A DNA stretch of 64,000 bases from Tetradesmus obliquus (GCA_030272155.1 CP126197.1:4394001-4458000); one strand, 5' to 3'. Positions 1 to 11,680 are shown, counted from the first letter of the stretch. Notes: generated by a model from the sequence alone, not told the origin. Numbers and translations: made by a program.

Positions 1-967
1 GGAGGCCATCAAGGAGGCACACCTGCCTGCTGCCTTCGTGACGTTCAAGTGAGTGGCTGGGGCGGCTGGCAGTGCACCAGCGTGTCTGGTGTACGCGTGA
101 ACTTTAGGTAGGTAATGTTATCAAGGATGCACGCCTGCCTGCTGCCTCGTGACAGTAAAGTGAGTGGCTCTGCCATCAACTGGAGCTCGACTGCGCTTGA
201 GCGTGGACATGCCATTTGCTGGCTTCTCATGTCGCCTGTCTTCCTGTGCCCTTATGAATCCCTGCTATGCCCTGCCGTTTTGTTGTGCAGCGACCGTGCA
301 TCTGCCAACGCCGCCGCCACCGGGCTGCAGTCCTACGACGAGACCGCGTGGCGCATCCAGCCCGCCCCCGACAGCGAGGAGATCATCTGGGGCAACCTGT
401 CCATGCGCTACAAGCAGCGCGTGATGCGCAGCCTGGGCATGTGGGTGGTCTTCATCGCCATGCTGGTCTTCTACCTGCCGATCACTGCGGCGATTCAGAT
501 GGTGGTCAACCTGCAGAATGCGAGCGCCATCCCCGGGCTCAACGTGATTGTGCGGCTGCCGTTCGTGACACAGGTGCTGCAGGGCATCCTGCCAGGTGAG
601 GCTGGGTTTGGTGGTTGCTGATTCTTTGTTAGTCTGGATCCGCGATCTGTCCAATTGGGTGCTATACTTAGTTGGCTGCTGTACTGCATGACTTGCATTT
701 TGAGGTGTGCAGCAGGTGCTGCAGGGCATCCTGCCCGGTGAGGCTGTGGGGTTGTTCGTTGGGTTGTGGGCTGCTCTGTTGTTGTGTGGTCAATGCTCTG
801 CAAAGCTGCTGTGGGCTGGTTCACACATGTCATGCAACGAATTCAAAGCGTGCAGCAGGCTGGCCAAAAGGGACCGTGAAGCGCCTGTTGTTCACTGTCA
901 GGATTCTTCACTGCCATTGCTGGCAGGCCACGGCACTGCTGTGACTGACGAGCGCTGCTGCCGCCGC

Positions 968-1002
<35 letters not shown>

Positions 1003-4000
1003 AGGTCTGGTGCTCAAGATCTTCCTGATCCTGGTGCCGCCCATCCTCAAGGCCATGGCGCGCTTCGAGGGCAAGGTGTCACTCAGCGAGGTGGACTTCT
1101 CAGTCGGTGAGTCAAGAGTTGGAAGAGTGAGGCGTTACAGCAGTGGTGGCACAGGCCTGGCCAGCGACAGCTTGGCAGCAGCAGCAGCAGCAGGCAGCTG
1201 CAAGTCAGGGGCAAGGTGTCACTCAGCGAGGTGGACTTCTCAGTCGGTGAGTGGGGTTAGTGGGCAACAGTGGATGGGTTGGGCGTAGCTAGCAAAGGTC
1301 AGCATGCAGATTGCTTTGAGGGCAAGGTGTCACTCAGCGAGGTGGACTTCTCAGTCGGTGAGTGTGGGGGGTGAGGGCAGCCATGGACGTGCCGGCTGCA
1401 GTGAATAGCTGGTGTTGTTGGCGGTGGAGGTAGCAGCTATGTGGCAGCCTGGCAGCTGCAGGTCTGTACTACAGACTATTACTCGTAGTAGTACTCTGCT
1501 GACCTGCTATCGTTGCTTGCCATCTGCTGTGTTCCTGCAGTGGGCTGCTTTTTCACTTTCCAGGTCTATGCCGTGTTCATCTTCAACCACTGACCTGCTG
1601 CACATTATATCTCACCTCCTGCCGTCCGTTGCTGCCAATGTTCCATGTGAACTTTGTTCCTGCAGTGGGCCGCTTCTTCATCTTCCAGGTCTTCGCGGTC
1701 TTCATCTTCAACTTCCTGCTGGGAACTGTCACCAGCGACCTGCTCAGCGTGGTGAACAAGTTCCGCGAGATCGCGGACGAGCCCACCAAGCGCGTGCCGG
1801 AGCTGCTGGGCGTGGGCGCGGCACAGACCTCCTCCTTCTACATGTCATACATCCTCATCAACGTGAGTTGCGTCTTGCGTGCTTGTGCAAGAACTGGCTG
1901 ATTAGAGAGGAGGGTTGCGTGTGGGCCCTGGCACCATCTTGGTTGGTACGGTGACAGCTGGCTTATGGACAGCCGCAGCGCAGATCTGCGTGTTCTACAT
2001 GCATGCATGCTCCTCAACGTGAGCTGAGCCCACCAAGCGCGTGCCGGAGCTGCTGGGCGTGGGTGCAGCACAGACTTCCTCCTTCTACATGTCATACAAC
2101 CTCATCAACGTGAGTGGGGTTGCGATGCGTGTGCAACAGCTACGTCCCAGCTACCTCCAAGGGCAGGGGCGCGGCGCAGACTTTACTTGCTGCATCGTAT
2201 CTGAATGATTCAGTTTGCAGGCCTGCGTGATCGCCTGAAACCTGCTGCCCTTGGCGCGCCTCATCCCCTGCAATTCTCGGACTGCACCTCACGCCCCGCT
2301 GCCTCTGCTTCGCCTGCCACTGCCCCTAACCTTCAACACCATGCAGGCCTGCGCAATCGGCGGCGGCCTGCTGCGCCTGGTGGGCCTCATCCTCTTCTTC
2401 GTCTTCATGAAGCTGATGTGTTTCTATGCTGCCTGCACATTCATCTCCTGCAGGCCTGCGCGATTGGCGGCGGCCTGCTGCGCCTGGTGGGCCTCATCCT
2501 CTTCTTCGTCTTCATGAAGCTCACACCCTGCTGCTTCTGCCTTGCCTGCCACTGCCTGCAATCTTGCCTCAAACAACAGGCCTGCGCTATTGGCAGCGGC
2601 CTGCTGCGCCTGGTGGGCCTCATCCTCTTCTTCGTCTTCATGAAGCTGATGTGTTTCTATGCTGCCTGCACATTCATCTCCTGCAGGCCTGCGCGATTGG
2701 CGGCGGCCTGCTGCGCCTGGTGGGCCTCATCCTCTTCTTCGTCTTCATGAAGCTGGCAGGCACGGAGCGGGCCCGCTACCGCCTCTGGGCCAAGCAGAAC
2801 TACGAGTTCGGCACCAACGTGGCCAACCACACCATGGTGCTGCTGCTGGGGCTGGCCTTCACTGTGCTGGCGCCGCTGATTGCACCCTTTTGCCTGCTGT
2901 ACTTCAGTCTGGCGCTGCTGGCTCAGAAGTACCAGCTGGTGTACGTGGTCACGCTGCCGTACCAGGCTGCGGGGCGCATGTGGATGAACGTGAGTGCTGC
3001 GGCTGCTGCTGCTGCCATGCTGTGTGTTTTAGCGTGGCATGGGTCTGCTGGCCAGCTGTGTTGTTTGTCCCTACCAGGCCGCGGGGTGCATGTGGATGAC
3101 CGTGAGTGCTGCTGCTGCATTTGCCTGCATCTGGCTTGCAGTTGCTGGCCACCTCTTGCAGCGGACTGTGTACGTGTCATGGCAAGGTTGCTGTTCTCCC
3201 GAAGACCCTTTTTGAAGCTTGCTTTCTTCGCTGACGTCCTGCTGCTGCTGCTGCTGCCGCTGCTGTCCCTCTCTGCCCCTGCAGTGCTTCAACCAGATCA
3301 TGACGGGCATCTACTTCCTGCAGGTCATGGCGCTGTGTGTGCTGCTGGTCAAGGGCTTTGCGTTCGCGGCGCTGATCATCCCGCTGATCGTGTTCACGGC
3401 CGTGGTGCACAGCAACTGCACCAAGCTGTTCAGGAGGCCGTGGACGCTGATGAGCGCCAAGGAGGCGGCAATCCTGGACAAGCGCGACCCGGTGAGCCAG
3501 GGCTTGTCATTTTGTTATTTTCTATTTCCTTGCTGTCTTTCTTGAATTGACAACAGAGCAGAATGGCAGCGGTTGGCTTTGCTCGAGTCTTTGACTGGTA
3601 ATGTGGGAGCGCCAAGGAGACGACGGTCCTGGACGCATGCTATGAGCCAGGAAGCTTATTGTATTTGTTGTTATTGCTATGTATGTAACACTGTGGACAA
3701 CTATTTGCGCTCTGCAGTGTGCTGCAATTTGGAGTCGTCCAGGGTCTTGTTTGCACCGAAGCCGCCGCTGGAGGATGTAGGGGCTGTGATGTTGTGCACA
3801 GTCTCGGCTACGCTGGTTATTGATCTGCAAGTGAGTTATGCTGCTGCCTCTGCTGCTGCTGCTGCCGCCGCAGGCCGACATCTCCCCTGCTGAGCTGGAC
3901 GAGGTGCGCGGCAAGTACCTGTCGCCGGTGTTCAAGGTGGACGAGGCGGAGCACGCGGCGCTGCTGCAGCAGGCGGGCCAGGTGGACAGGCACCTGAAGG

Positions 4001-4059
4001 GCGAGGCCTCGGGGCTGGACCTCAGCGAGCCAGTCGAGGAGGCGGAGGACGACGCTTGA
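1..4059 (+). CDS. OSCA/CSC1/TMEM63-type stress-gated cation channel, 3' part
   Basis: Runs in from the left edge. Exons: 1-48, 291-595, 1005-1106, 1666-1862, 2687-2989, 3285-3491, 3874-4059; all phases agree and give 448 residues. The start (EAIKEAHLPAAFVTF) is the end of the cytosolic RNA-binding-like domain. WRIQPAPDSEEIIWGNL and then LPGLVLKIFLILVPPILKAM are the family's membrane-entry and pore-region motifs, followed by at least six hydrophobic segments (RSN1_7TM/DUF221 region). The C-terminus is a short acidic cytosolic tail ending EEAEDDA. Members are plasma-membrane or organelle cation channels opened by membrane tension or osmotic stress; the exact ion and site cannot be read here. 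Each exon end has a degenerate copy in the adjoining intron. The (CTG)n run at 970-1000 and the one at 3238-3262 sit just before acceptors. Confidence 0.93.
122..167 (+). repeat. Echo of exon end 11-55 with its donor
   Basis: The segment at 11-55 (end of the first visible exon plus GTGAGTGGC) recurs about 110 bases downstream inside the intron with several substitutions and small indels. The copy keeps the GTGAGTGGC donor but is out of frame. Confidence 0.8.
706..747 (+). repeat. Echo of exon end 570-608 with its donor
   Basis: The copy repeats GTGCTGCAGGGCATCCTGCC followed by GGTGAGGCTG, as at the true exon end. It lies in the intron about 135 bases downstream. Confidence 0.85.
1208..1364 (+). 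repeat. Two further copies of exon end 1068-1113 with donor
   Basis: Copies at 1208-1253 and 1318-1364 are almost identical to the last 40 bases of exon 1005-1106 plus CGGTGAGT. Three donors in tandem could compete. Only the first is attached to the exon body. Confidence 0.9.
1531..1600 (+). repeat. Degraded echo of the acceptor side of exon 1666-1862
   Basis: Starts with the same GTTCCTGCAGTGGGC acceptor and exon start, continues with a mutated version of the first 45 exon bases, then stops matching. It lies 125 bases upstream of the real acceptor. Confidence 0.75.
2028..2121 (+). repeat. Echo of exon end 1781-1876 with donor
   Basis: About 80 bases ending in CTCATCAACGTGAGT repeat the end of exon 1666-1862 with few changes. 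A weaker trace follows around 2165-2195. Confidence 0.85.
2221..2686 (+). repeat. Array of four acceptor-side echoes before exon 2687-2989
   Basis: The first about 68 bases of the exon (starting GCCTGCGC after CAG) occur at 2221 (decayed), 2347, 2454 and 2580 before the functional copy at 2687. Spacing is 107, 126 and 107 bases, so 2347-2579 and 2580-2812 form a 233-base higher-order duplication. Splicing from 1862 into the earlier full copies (2347, 2454, 2580) would leave the reading frame; only 2687 leads into the conserved downstream sequence. Confidence 0.88.
3072..3117 (+). repeat. Echo of exon end 2959-3006 with donor
   Basis: TACCAGGCCGCGGGG and the GTGAGTGCTGC donor repeat the end of exon 2687-2989 about 113 bases downstream, with AAC changed to ACC before the donor. 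Confidence 0.85.
3600..3653 (+). repeat. Degraded echo of exon end 3448-3502
   Basis: GAGCGCCAAGGAG and TCCTGGAC followed by TGAGCCAGG repeat the end of exon 3285-3491 and its donor, with clear decay. Confidence 0.7.
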
Positions 4060-4132
4060 TCATGTTGCCGGTGTTGCAGCAGCAGGCAGTGCAGCAGCAG
4101 GCAAGTGCAGCAGCAGGCAGTGCATGTGGCCT

Positions 4133-4300
4133 CATTCTGAGCAAGCCAGTTGAGGAGGCGGAGGATGATGCCTGATACGCTGTCAGAAGTGCAGCAGCAA
4201 GCAGTGCAGCCGGCAATGAAGTGCCAGACAGTGCATCTGGCTGGATGATGTGGTCGGATGGCCTGGACGGGTGAGGAGGCAGAGAATGATGCCTGAAGCT
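4133..4300 (+). repeat. Two echoes of the channel gene's stop-codon end
   Basis: 4133-4177 and 4257-4300 repeat the last about 40 coding bases (GAGGAGGCGGAGGA...GATGCCTGA), including a TGA at the same place. They lie in the 3' UTR, so the phenomenon is not limited to splice sites. Confidence 0.8.
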
Positions 4301-4426
4301 GCAGCAAGCTGTTGCCGTCAGTTTCAGGGACTGCTGAGCTGATGGCACGCGGCTTGCTGCATGACCTGCATTGGCGGCTGCTTGCTGGGGCACGGCATAT
4401 GGGTGCACAAGTCTGCTTGTGGCTGT

Positions 4427-4431
4427 TGTAA
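4427..4431 (+). terminator. TGTAA poly(A) signal, channel gene
   Basis: The chlorophycean poly(A) signal TGTAA lies 368 bases after the stop, beyond the two 3' echoes. This distance would place the echoes in the mature 3' UTR. Confidence 0.4.
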
Positions 4432-5471
4432 GGCTGCTGTGAGGTGTGGCATTGGGGGCAAAGCGCTGCTGATGGCATGCGTTCATTCTGTTGGCTGATG
4501 GTGGCCAGTGGTTGAGCATTACTGCAAATTTGGATGCGCGGTGCTTGTTGGAGCTTGTTGGTTTTGGCTTGATGTGTGCGTGGTTGACGTAGTTTGTGGT
4601 GTTGTGAGTACTGCCTTGTTATCTTTGTGACTAGTGCGCCTGCATGGGCCGTTGCTTGCTTCATTTTTCCAGGCATGGAGCAGAGGTGTGGCGCTCCCTG
4701 GATCAGCAGGTGTGCCTGCTGTCGTGCTGTCAAGACGTGGCACTCTTAAACGCATGTGAACAGTATGCCTTCATATGATGTTCAGATAACTGTTGTTAAT
4801 ATTTTTTGCATAACCAACACACGTGGAGTGATGTGATACTAATATGAGCATGTGCTGGCCTTCACCAACTGCTGCTCATCAGCAGCTCTGGTGCAACCTC
4901 CACAAACGTGTTCACAGCAGACGCAACCCTATGGGATGTTTGTTGATGGTGGTGGTGGTGTTTGCATTCACACCGGGCTGGGTTACTGTTGAGATCAGCA
5001 CTGGGTGGCCACAGTTGTTCAGGGTTTGAGGGGTGTTAGGCGGGGGGATGCGGAGTGCAGTGTGCGGCGGTGATGCCACATGTATCACTCCCAGGTGGTG
5101 CAGCCGCTGTGGCGGATCCTTGGTGATGCCACTTGCCTGATGTTGGGCGGTGCTGAGGTGCACTTGAGGTGCCTGGTTGTGTTCTGACGAGAGCAGCACA
5201 GGTGTAAGCACAATTGCAACAGAAGAGTTGTTTTGTGAAGGTCAGCAGAGTCTGCTGGAACTGCACGTCCACTTTTGCTTCTGCTGAACGTCATTTACAG
5301 CGCCTGCCGTAGAACTCAACGTTAAGCGGCATGACGTGGCTGCCGTGTGACGACACAGCTTGCGAACAGGTAGTTGGGTGTCACTGACAGGTGACCTGGC
5401 ATTGACCCGCGGCCAGGTCAGGCTTTTGACGGACGCGCGACTCACTAGCGGCAGTACAATGTCGATACTTA
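4432..5471. other. Intergenic, no gene recognised
   Basis: Only short unrelated open frames with no family motif or consistent splicing are seen. GTGG-rich and CTG-rich stretches occur around 4940-5200. Confidence 0.5.
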
Positions 5472-5677
5472 GTGCTGCGTTGGGTCTTTATCGGTAACTA
5501 TATTAGCTTCATAATCATACATAGCACTGATATAGGGTTGCATGAAAATCAGTTTGACGTAGTAGTTCGCACAGTTTCACAGCGAATACGGCCTTTCAAC
5601 CTAATACCCCGAAATAAATTAAATTCTTATTACTTGGTGCTACTATTTGGAAATTATCTAGGGCAAATTAGCCTACC
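5472..5677 (+). promoter_or_regulatory. AT-rich upstream region of the GH79 gene
   Basis: Bases 5490-5670 are visibly richer in A/T than anything else nearby (for example GAAATAAATTAAATTC at 5610). This is the probable promoter/5' UTR of the downstream gene. An inserted organelle fragment would look similar. Confidence 0.35.
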
Positions 5678-8556
5678 ATGCCGCAGTCAACAATGGGTTG
5701 CATGTCCTGCTTCAGGCAGCCCTGCAGCTTTACGTGCATCATTGGCCTCCTCGTCCTGCTTACTGCTTTCAGTGGCGTCCAAGCGTCGACAGAAAGCGCA
5801 GTGGTGCCTGGTGGCACACAGTACTGTGCCCAGATGTCAGGTGTTGCACAGAAGAGCTGCCTGGCCTACGCGCAAGCCAACAGTGGGCACGACAGGCTGT
5901 GCACTGCCATGCAGTGGAAAGCAGCGGACATATCTTCATGTGAGTATTAAGGTTCAATTAAGTTCAAGTGCTATTCAAATCTCGCCAATGTGTTGCAGTG
6001 CACCCTCATGATGGTCCCGCAGCCAGATTGCCTTAGCACCAGCCTACCTTGTACTGCTGTACTGCCAGATAGGCAGCTTGCATGTGCATCTTGTAAACCG
6101 TCATGCATGCAACTGTTACAACACAAGCATCGACACTCAGCTGACCCTAATTGCGTATGTACCCTGTATGCACTGCAGACTACTGCTCGGGCATCAATTA
6201 GGCTTGCCTGGCTCAAGAGTCACGCATGAGCAGGGGCAGCAGGGTGGTGCGGGTGTGCAGCCCTCTGCCAGAAGGCAGCAGCTGCGGCAGCCTACTGCTA
6301 GCTGGTTCCAAGCCAACCTGTGTCAAGGGCGTCTGCACTGGTGAGTGCATCATGCACACAAGGAGTTTTTGTACATGTCATGCAATTAAATGTCAAGCAA
6401 AAGGCGACAGGCAGCAGCAGCTGTGGCAGCCTGCTGCTAGCTGGCTCCAAGCCAACTTGTGTGAGGGGTGTCTGCACGGGTGAGTGTGATTACGTATGCA
6501 GCTGAACTGTAAGCAACCATACAGATCAAGTTGCAAGACGTGGCAGCCTGACACGCTACCTGCTTGACGGCCAACCACTTGCGAAGCCAGCAAAGGTACT
6601 GCAGAGAGTTTAATACTGCAGCTGGTGTAAGGTAGCGATGTTGTTCCAACAGCTGCTGTTGCTGCTGCTGCTGCTGCAGGCAAGAAGGGAGATGCCATGC
6701 AGCACCCAGCCCTGCCTTCAAACCCCATCCCCTCCCAGGCCCGTCTGGCAGGCTCTGCAGCAATCAAACAGCTGAAATCTAAACCAGCCGCCGCAGCAGC
6801 AGCAACAGGCAGCATTGAGGTGGATTTAGATGTGAAGCAACTGGCGGCTGCTGTGCCTCAGGACTTCCTAGGAATCAGTTTGGAGTGGCCAGGCATTGAG
6901 TATTTTGCTGGCAAGGGCAATGCAGCGGCCTGGTCCAATGTTCTGGGCGTGCTGGGCCCTGGGGCCATCATTCGCGTGGGAGGTTCCTCACAGGACAAGA
7001 TCACAGAGGTATGCAGCCTGCGGTGGTTGATATGATATCTTTCCTTGTGAAGTAGATGTCTGCTGAGCAGCAGCAGTTATGAAGTCATCCTGTGAATGCT
7101 GCTGGCAGCGCAATTTGCAGAAAGGTTTGCAACAGGATTGCTGCTCAGAGTGGGTCGTGCAGCAGATAGGCATGCTGATGCTAGGTATGCATGCATGCTG
7201 CTGCTGCAGATGCCAAGTGACGCCTCCTGGGCAGCCATGGCCACACTGCACCAAGCCATCGGACTGCGCTTCATCATCACCTTGCTGCTGCTGCTGCTGC
7301 TGCAGATGCCAAGTGATGCCTCGTGGGCCGCCATGGCCACACTGCACCAAAGCATCGGACTGCGCTTCATCGTTGGCCTGCCCCTGAACAACAACAACGA
7401 GCAGCTCATGGCAGCGATGATCAAGAAGGCGCGGGCGGTGCTGCCGGCGGCTGCCATTGCAGGTTTTGAGCTGGGCAACGAGCCCATGTATTGGGAGGTG
7501 TGCCCTGATGTGAAGATTGGAGCGGTGAGCGGCAAGCGTGGCGGCTGATCGGGTGGCGGGTACCAGCCTGCTGCCTGCAGGACCAAGCTGCGGTCGAACA
7601 TGCTCACCCTGAAGCAGCAGTCATTTCAGGTGCCTTGCAGCAAATGCGCCCAGGAGGCAGCAGTACGGCAGGGTCATACGGGCTGGCCTAAAGCAGCTAC
7701 CTGACAAGCACTCAAGGCTGGTGTGGTGGTCTGCTCATGCACAAGGTTTTTTGGGAAGCCCTAAACCAGCTTTTGAAAGGCTGCACCCTATGCGTGTAAG
7801 ACGCTGTCACTGCAGCATAACGCTGACAAGCAAACACACTGGCATTGCTGTTGCAGGGAGGCTGGGATGCAGCAGGCGTGTACCAGCCCGGCTGGAGTGC
7901 ATACGCTGCCTTCTTTGACCGCGTGGCGATGAAGCTGACTGGATGCAGCAGCGGCAGCAGCAGCGGCGGCGACAAGATGATCATCGGGCCTGGCTGGGAC
8001 AATGTGAGTCAACGTATGCACATGAGATACATTGCCACTGATTTGGTTCCCAATGGGAGCGAACATGCATAACCAGAAGGATAAGCACATACACTGGGTA
8101 TAGACACATCAACCTGTTGCATTTGATGGCTGCACATTATGTGTTGCATGGCATCCAGCACGCTGTGCCGCTAGGCCAGTTGCAGCAGCACTGACAGCAG
8201 CCCTCCCGCCACACCGCTGTGTGTGATTTGTGTGTGTGCTGTGTCTGTGTTGTCATGCAGATGAACACCTTCACGACTCAGCGCAGCACGCAGGTGATGG
8301 AGGCAGGCAGGTGCTACCTGCAGGACTTCTCAGTGCACTACTACCCTTACTATAGGTGAGATGCTTTCTAATGTGCAGTAAATGCTACCAGCTCAGCTAG
8401 CCTAGCTGTGTTCAGCAAAAGCGTGGTAGCAGTTGCACGGACAGCTTCCTGGCCGGATCATAACGGATACCTGTCAAACGTGTGAGGGCGGAGGCTATCA
8501 CTGTCATGACTGGTGCACGCACGCAGCGCAGTGCTGACTGTACCTGCTGGCTGTTC

Positions 8557-8603
<47 letters not shown>

Positions 8604-10302
8604 TGCTGCTGCAGCAAGCAATCCTTCGACAAGTTGTCGCTGCTGTCTGAGAACCTCGTGAGGGAGGCCTCCAGGAATGCAACACTGCACGTCAAGACGG
8701 CAGCCGCGTACGGGCAGGTGGGCCTCTACTAGCCCAGCAGCTGCATGTGTGTTACTAACACCAATGATTCGGCTGCAGTGCATTGCCAACTGCCTCATCA
8801 ATGCTGCCACGTCATCTGCTACATCACATCAACCACAAGCTAATCATAGATGCTCAAACTAAACTGTGCTGGCTTGCGCTGCTGGTGCTGGTTGCTGCTG
8901 GTTGCTTGTTCTCTTGCTGCAGAAAGTGCGCATCACAGAGGCAAACAGCCTCTCTGGAGCCGGTGAGGAGGGCACATCCGATGCATACGCAGCAGCGCTG
9001 TGGACTGTTGACATCTCTTTTGAGTTTGCTGCTGTGGGCATCCAGTCGCTGCACTTCCACTTTGGCCACGGTGGCCTGCCTGGCAGCAGTGTGGAGGCTG
9101 GCGTGCCTGTGTATGCAGGTAAGGCCTTGATGCTGAGCCCCAGGTGTGCCTTGTAACAATACGCTGTGATGTATGTGTGATGGCATGCTCCTTGAAGGCT
9201 GTTGGCGCCAATCAATGCATGCTGGCCAGTGTAGTGTGTGCTGCTGGTGATGAGTGACGTGGTGCATTTGGAGACGGATGTCAGCCACTGCTCGCCACCA
9301 CGCCACGGCTTGCTGTTCATGGCTAGTGCCTGGCACTTCCTTTGTGTGTGTACTGCTTGAGCCCGCCTGCCGTCGTACAATAATGCCCCGGGCAACTGGG
9401 CCAGTTTGCTAAACCTGTAAACCTGTACAAACCCTCGTGCAACAGGGTTGCGCACCATCCACATGGCCAATGGCACCACAGCCCCCCAGACGCGCCCACC
9501 CTGGTTTGGCTACATGCTCTTCCAAGCAGCCGTCTCCCCACACCGCGCAGCAGCAGCCAAGCTCGGCCCCACTGCTGCTGCCAGCAGCAGCAAGCCCGGC
9601 CGCCTGGCGAGCATCACTGCTGCTGCTGCCACACCAGGCTGCAGCCAAGGCCAGATCAAGATCTGGCCGGTTGTGCATGAAGCTGGAACAGCAGCAGCAG
9701 CAGCAGCAGCAGGCAGCAAGGAGCTTAGGGTGGTGCTGCTGAACAAGTCAAAGCGGGAGGATTGCCAGGTCACGGTGAATGTGAATGGTGTGTTTGAAGA
9801 TGGCTCGCTGCTGTGGATGATGCCGGAGGAGGCTGAAGGGCCAGATCGCATGGCAGCCAAGGTGAGTGTGCAGCCAAGCAGCAGCGTGACGTACGCCGAG
9901 GAAGGGAATCACATGAGGCCCTCACGGCCGCAGTGCGGCTACTGCCAAGAGTCGTGTTGCTTGCGCGTGAGTGCACTGTATCACGGCACAACTTGGCTGC
10001 TCAACAAGGAGGGTATGTGGCCCTCACATACCAGGGATCTGCACTATCAGGTCACCTCTGCAGTCGTAGGATGTACTTCAGAGTTGATTGCACTGACCTT
10101 GTGTGTTGTGCCTGCTGCACATGTGTCATTGCAGCGGATCATGTTTGGCGGCGCCACCTTCACTGACCGCTCAGGCCTCATGTCCAGCACCCCAAAGCAG
10201 GAGAAGGTGGCAGCAGCAGCAGCAGCAGGCGCTGGCACCAGTTACACTATGCAGGTGCCCAGGGCGAGTGCTGCATTGTTGGTTGCTCAGGGAAGGGTGT
10301 AG
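5678..10302 (+). CDS. Secreted GH79-like (beta-glucuronidase/heparanase family) glycosidase
   Basis: Exons from the third on are phase-consistent: 6680-7008, 7306-7524, 7857-8003, 8261-8355, 8615-8717, 8923-9118, 9446-9861, 10135-10302. The first exon, 5678-5939, encodes a signal peptide (core CIIGLLVLLTAF) and a Cys-rich segment. Exon 2 is 6275-6340 or its copy 6411-6479. Total is about 666 residues. Clan GH-A features: GFELGNEPMYW carries the acid/base Glu and RITEANSL the nucleophile Glu. A beta-sandwich domain follows (VVLLNKSKREDCQVTVNVNG), as in GH79 proteins with a C-terminal domain. GH79 enzymes cleave glucuronic-acid linkages outside the cell or in vacuoles; the substrate here is unknown. 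An AAGTAAAA repeat tract interrupts the late domain. The link between exons 1 and 2 is the weak point. Confidence 0.8.
6275..6479 (+). repeat. Tandem duplicated exon 2 of the GH79 gene
   Basis: 6275-6340 and 6411-6479 encode near-identical Cys-rich peptides (CGSLLLAGSKPTCVKGVCT and a K-to-R version). Each ends in GGTGAGTG and each can be read phase 1 to phase 1, so either or both could be included. Confidence 0.7.
7210..7373 (+). repeat. In-frame 96-base duplication at an acceptor of the GH79 gene
   Basis: CAG followed by MPSDASWAAMATLHQ... occurs at 7210 and again at 7306. The 96-base period keeps frame, and the 5' copy has no donor. Use of the 5' acceptor adds 32 residues including a run of seven Leu from (CTG)n; use of the 3' acceptor gives the family-like protein. 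Confidence 0.85.
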
Positions 10303-11680
10303 CGGTGAGACCGTGTGAGAGACATGTAGTTCGTGTGGCACGTGGTACCACAATGCTGCTGGAAACGCTGAGCAGCAGAGGTTATGTTATTGATTGAAGA
10401 AGACAGGAGTAGGTTGGGACAGGTCAGCATATCTGTGCATACTCGTTGCCCATTGCTGCAGTTTCCATGTGCATCTTCATTGCTCATACCTCATTTATTG
10501 CGAACTCCATTGGCTGGCGGTCGTGCTTGCCAGCTGCGTCAGCATGCAGTTGGCAAGCACATCTGCATCTGTTGCTTCGCCTTGTCAGTGCATGCACTGT
10601 CGGCTGCTGATCCATTCCTTGTTGTTTTTATGGCGCACATGTGTGTGCCTTTGGCGTGATGGTCTCATGTGTCCGTCCTTACAGCAGCAAACTGCTACTG
10701 TAGTTTGCTTGGCTGTGTTTAGTTGAAGTTGGGTTGGTTAGCGACGGCAATGTGCCGTGGCTCGCTTCGGAGCAGAGCTTGTGCAGGCTGCTGCTGCAGC
10801 AGCAGGAAATTGTTGGGCAACTGCATGCGTTTGTTGCTGTTGTATGCAGCCTGCAATCGCTGCTGTTATGTGCCAAGCAACATGCAGCCATGAGCTTGGC
10901 ATCACTATGTCATAGCTATCCACATGTGAGCAGTGCTCTGCACCACCTTTCAGGTTGAGATGGTGGTTATTGATCTGTTTGTCAGGCTGAGCAACTGCCT
11001 GCAAGTGGCAGCAGTCACGCAAGGCAGCTATCACATGTATAGCAGCTTTGCCAGCCCTCCACTACTTGTGCAAGCATCGGCACAACACCATGTCAATGGT
11101 TTGATTACAGTAGTACGGCAATGTGTGAACGTGCAGTGCATGGCATGCACAGCACTGAAACCTACTGTTGTGAGTATGCTGGATCACGTGAACAATTGGC
11201 GCTGCGTTAAATGTGGTGCATCTTGTGCTTGAGAAGGCACGGGTGACGAACCAGAACAGAGAACAGGCACTGCAAGGGTGCAAGTCACTGGCACGGTCAA
11301 ACATTCCAATGGTTGACCAGCAGGCGCTTGGGTGACTCAACCTTGTTTCTCTGAGCCTAATTCGGCTTACAAATTTTCATAACCAGGCATAGGTAGCGGA
11401 TCTCTGACGGGTGAACTCAGCAGTTGAGGTTGGAACGCTGATGACCTAGCACTGAAGAACCCCAACTGTGACGCAACCTCCTGCTCGTTGGCATGTCATG
11501 CACACCCAGAAACAACAGCATAATTCGACATCCGCTAGTACGTGGCCAAGGCATAGCCTACGTCCCCGCTCGTTGTTGTTTGCAGTTGAACTTTACTGTT
11601 GAAGCGCATCAACAACTGACTTGCACAGCAACTTTGCATCGTTACGTGCTCAACTCGATCACCACGGAGTTGCTGACGGG
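10303..11680. other. Intergenic, no gene recognised
   Basis: Open frames up to about 110 codons exist on both strands but show no motif, no consistent splicing and no echo of the flanking genes. This region should hold the GH79 3' UTR and mTERF promoter. Confidence 0.5.

Noticed and set aside
2205-2750. Apparent protein with several repeated membrane segments
   Set aside because: The repeats are acceptor-side echoes with 107/126-base spacing, which shifts frame between copies; only the last is a real exon start.
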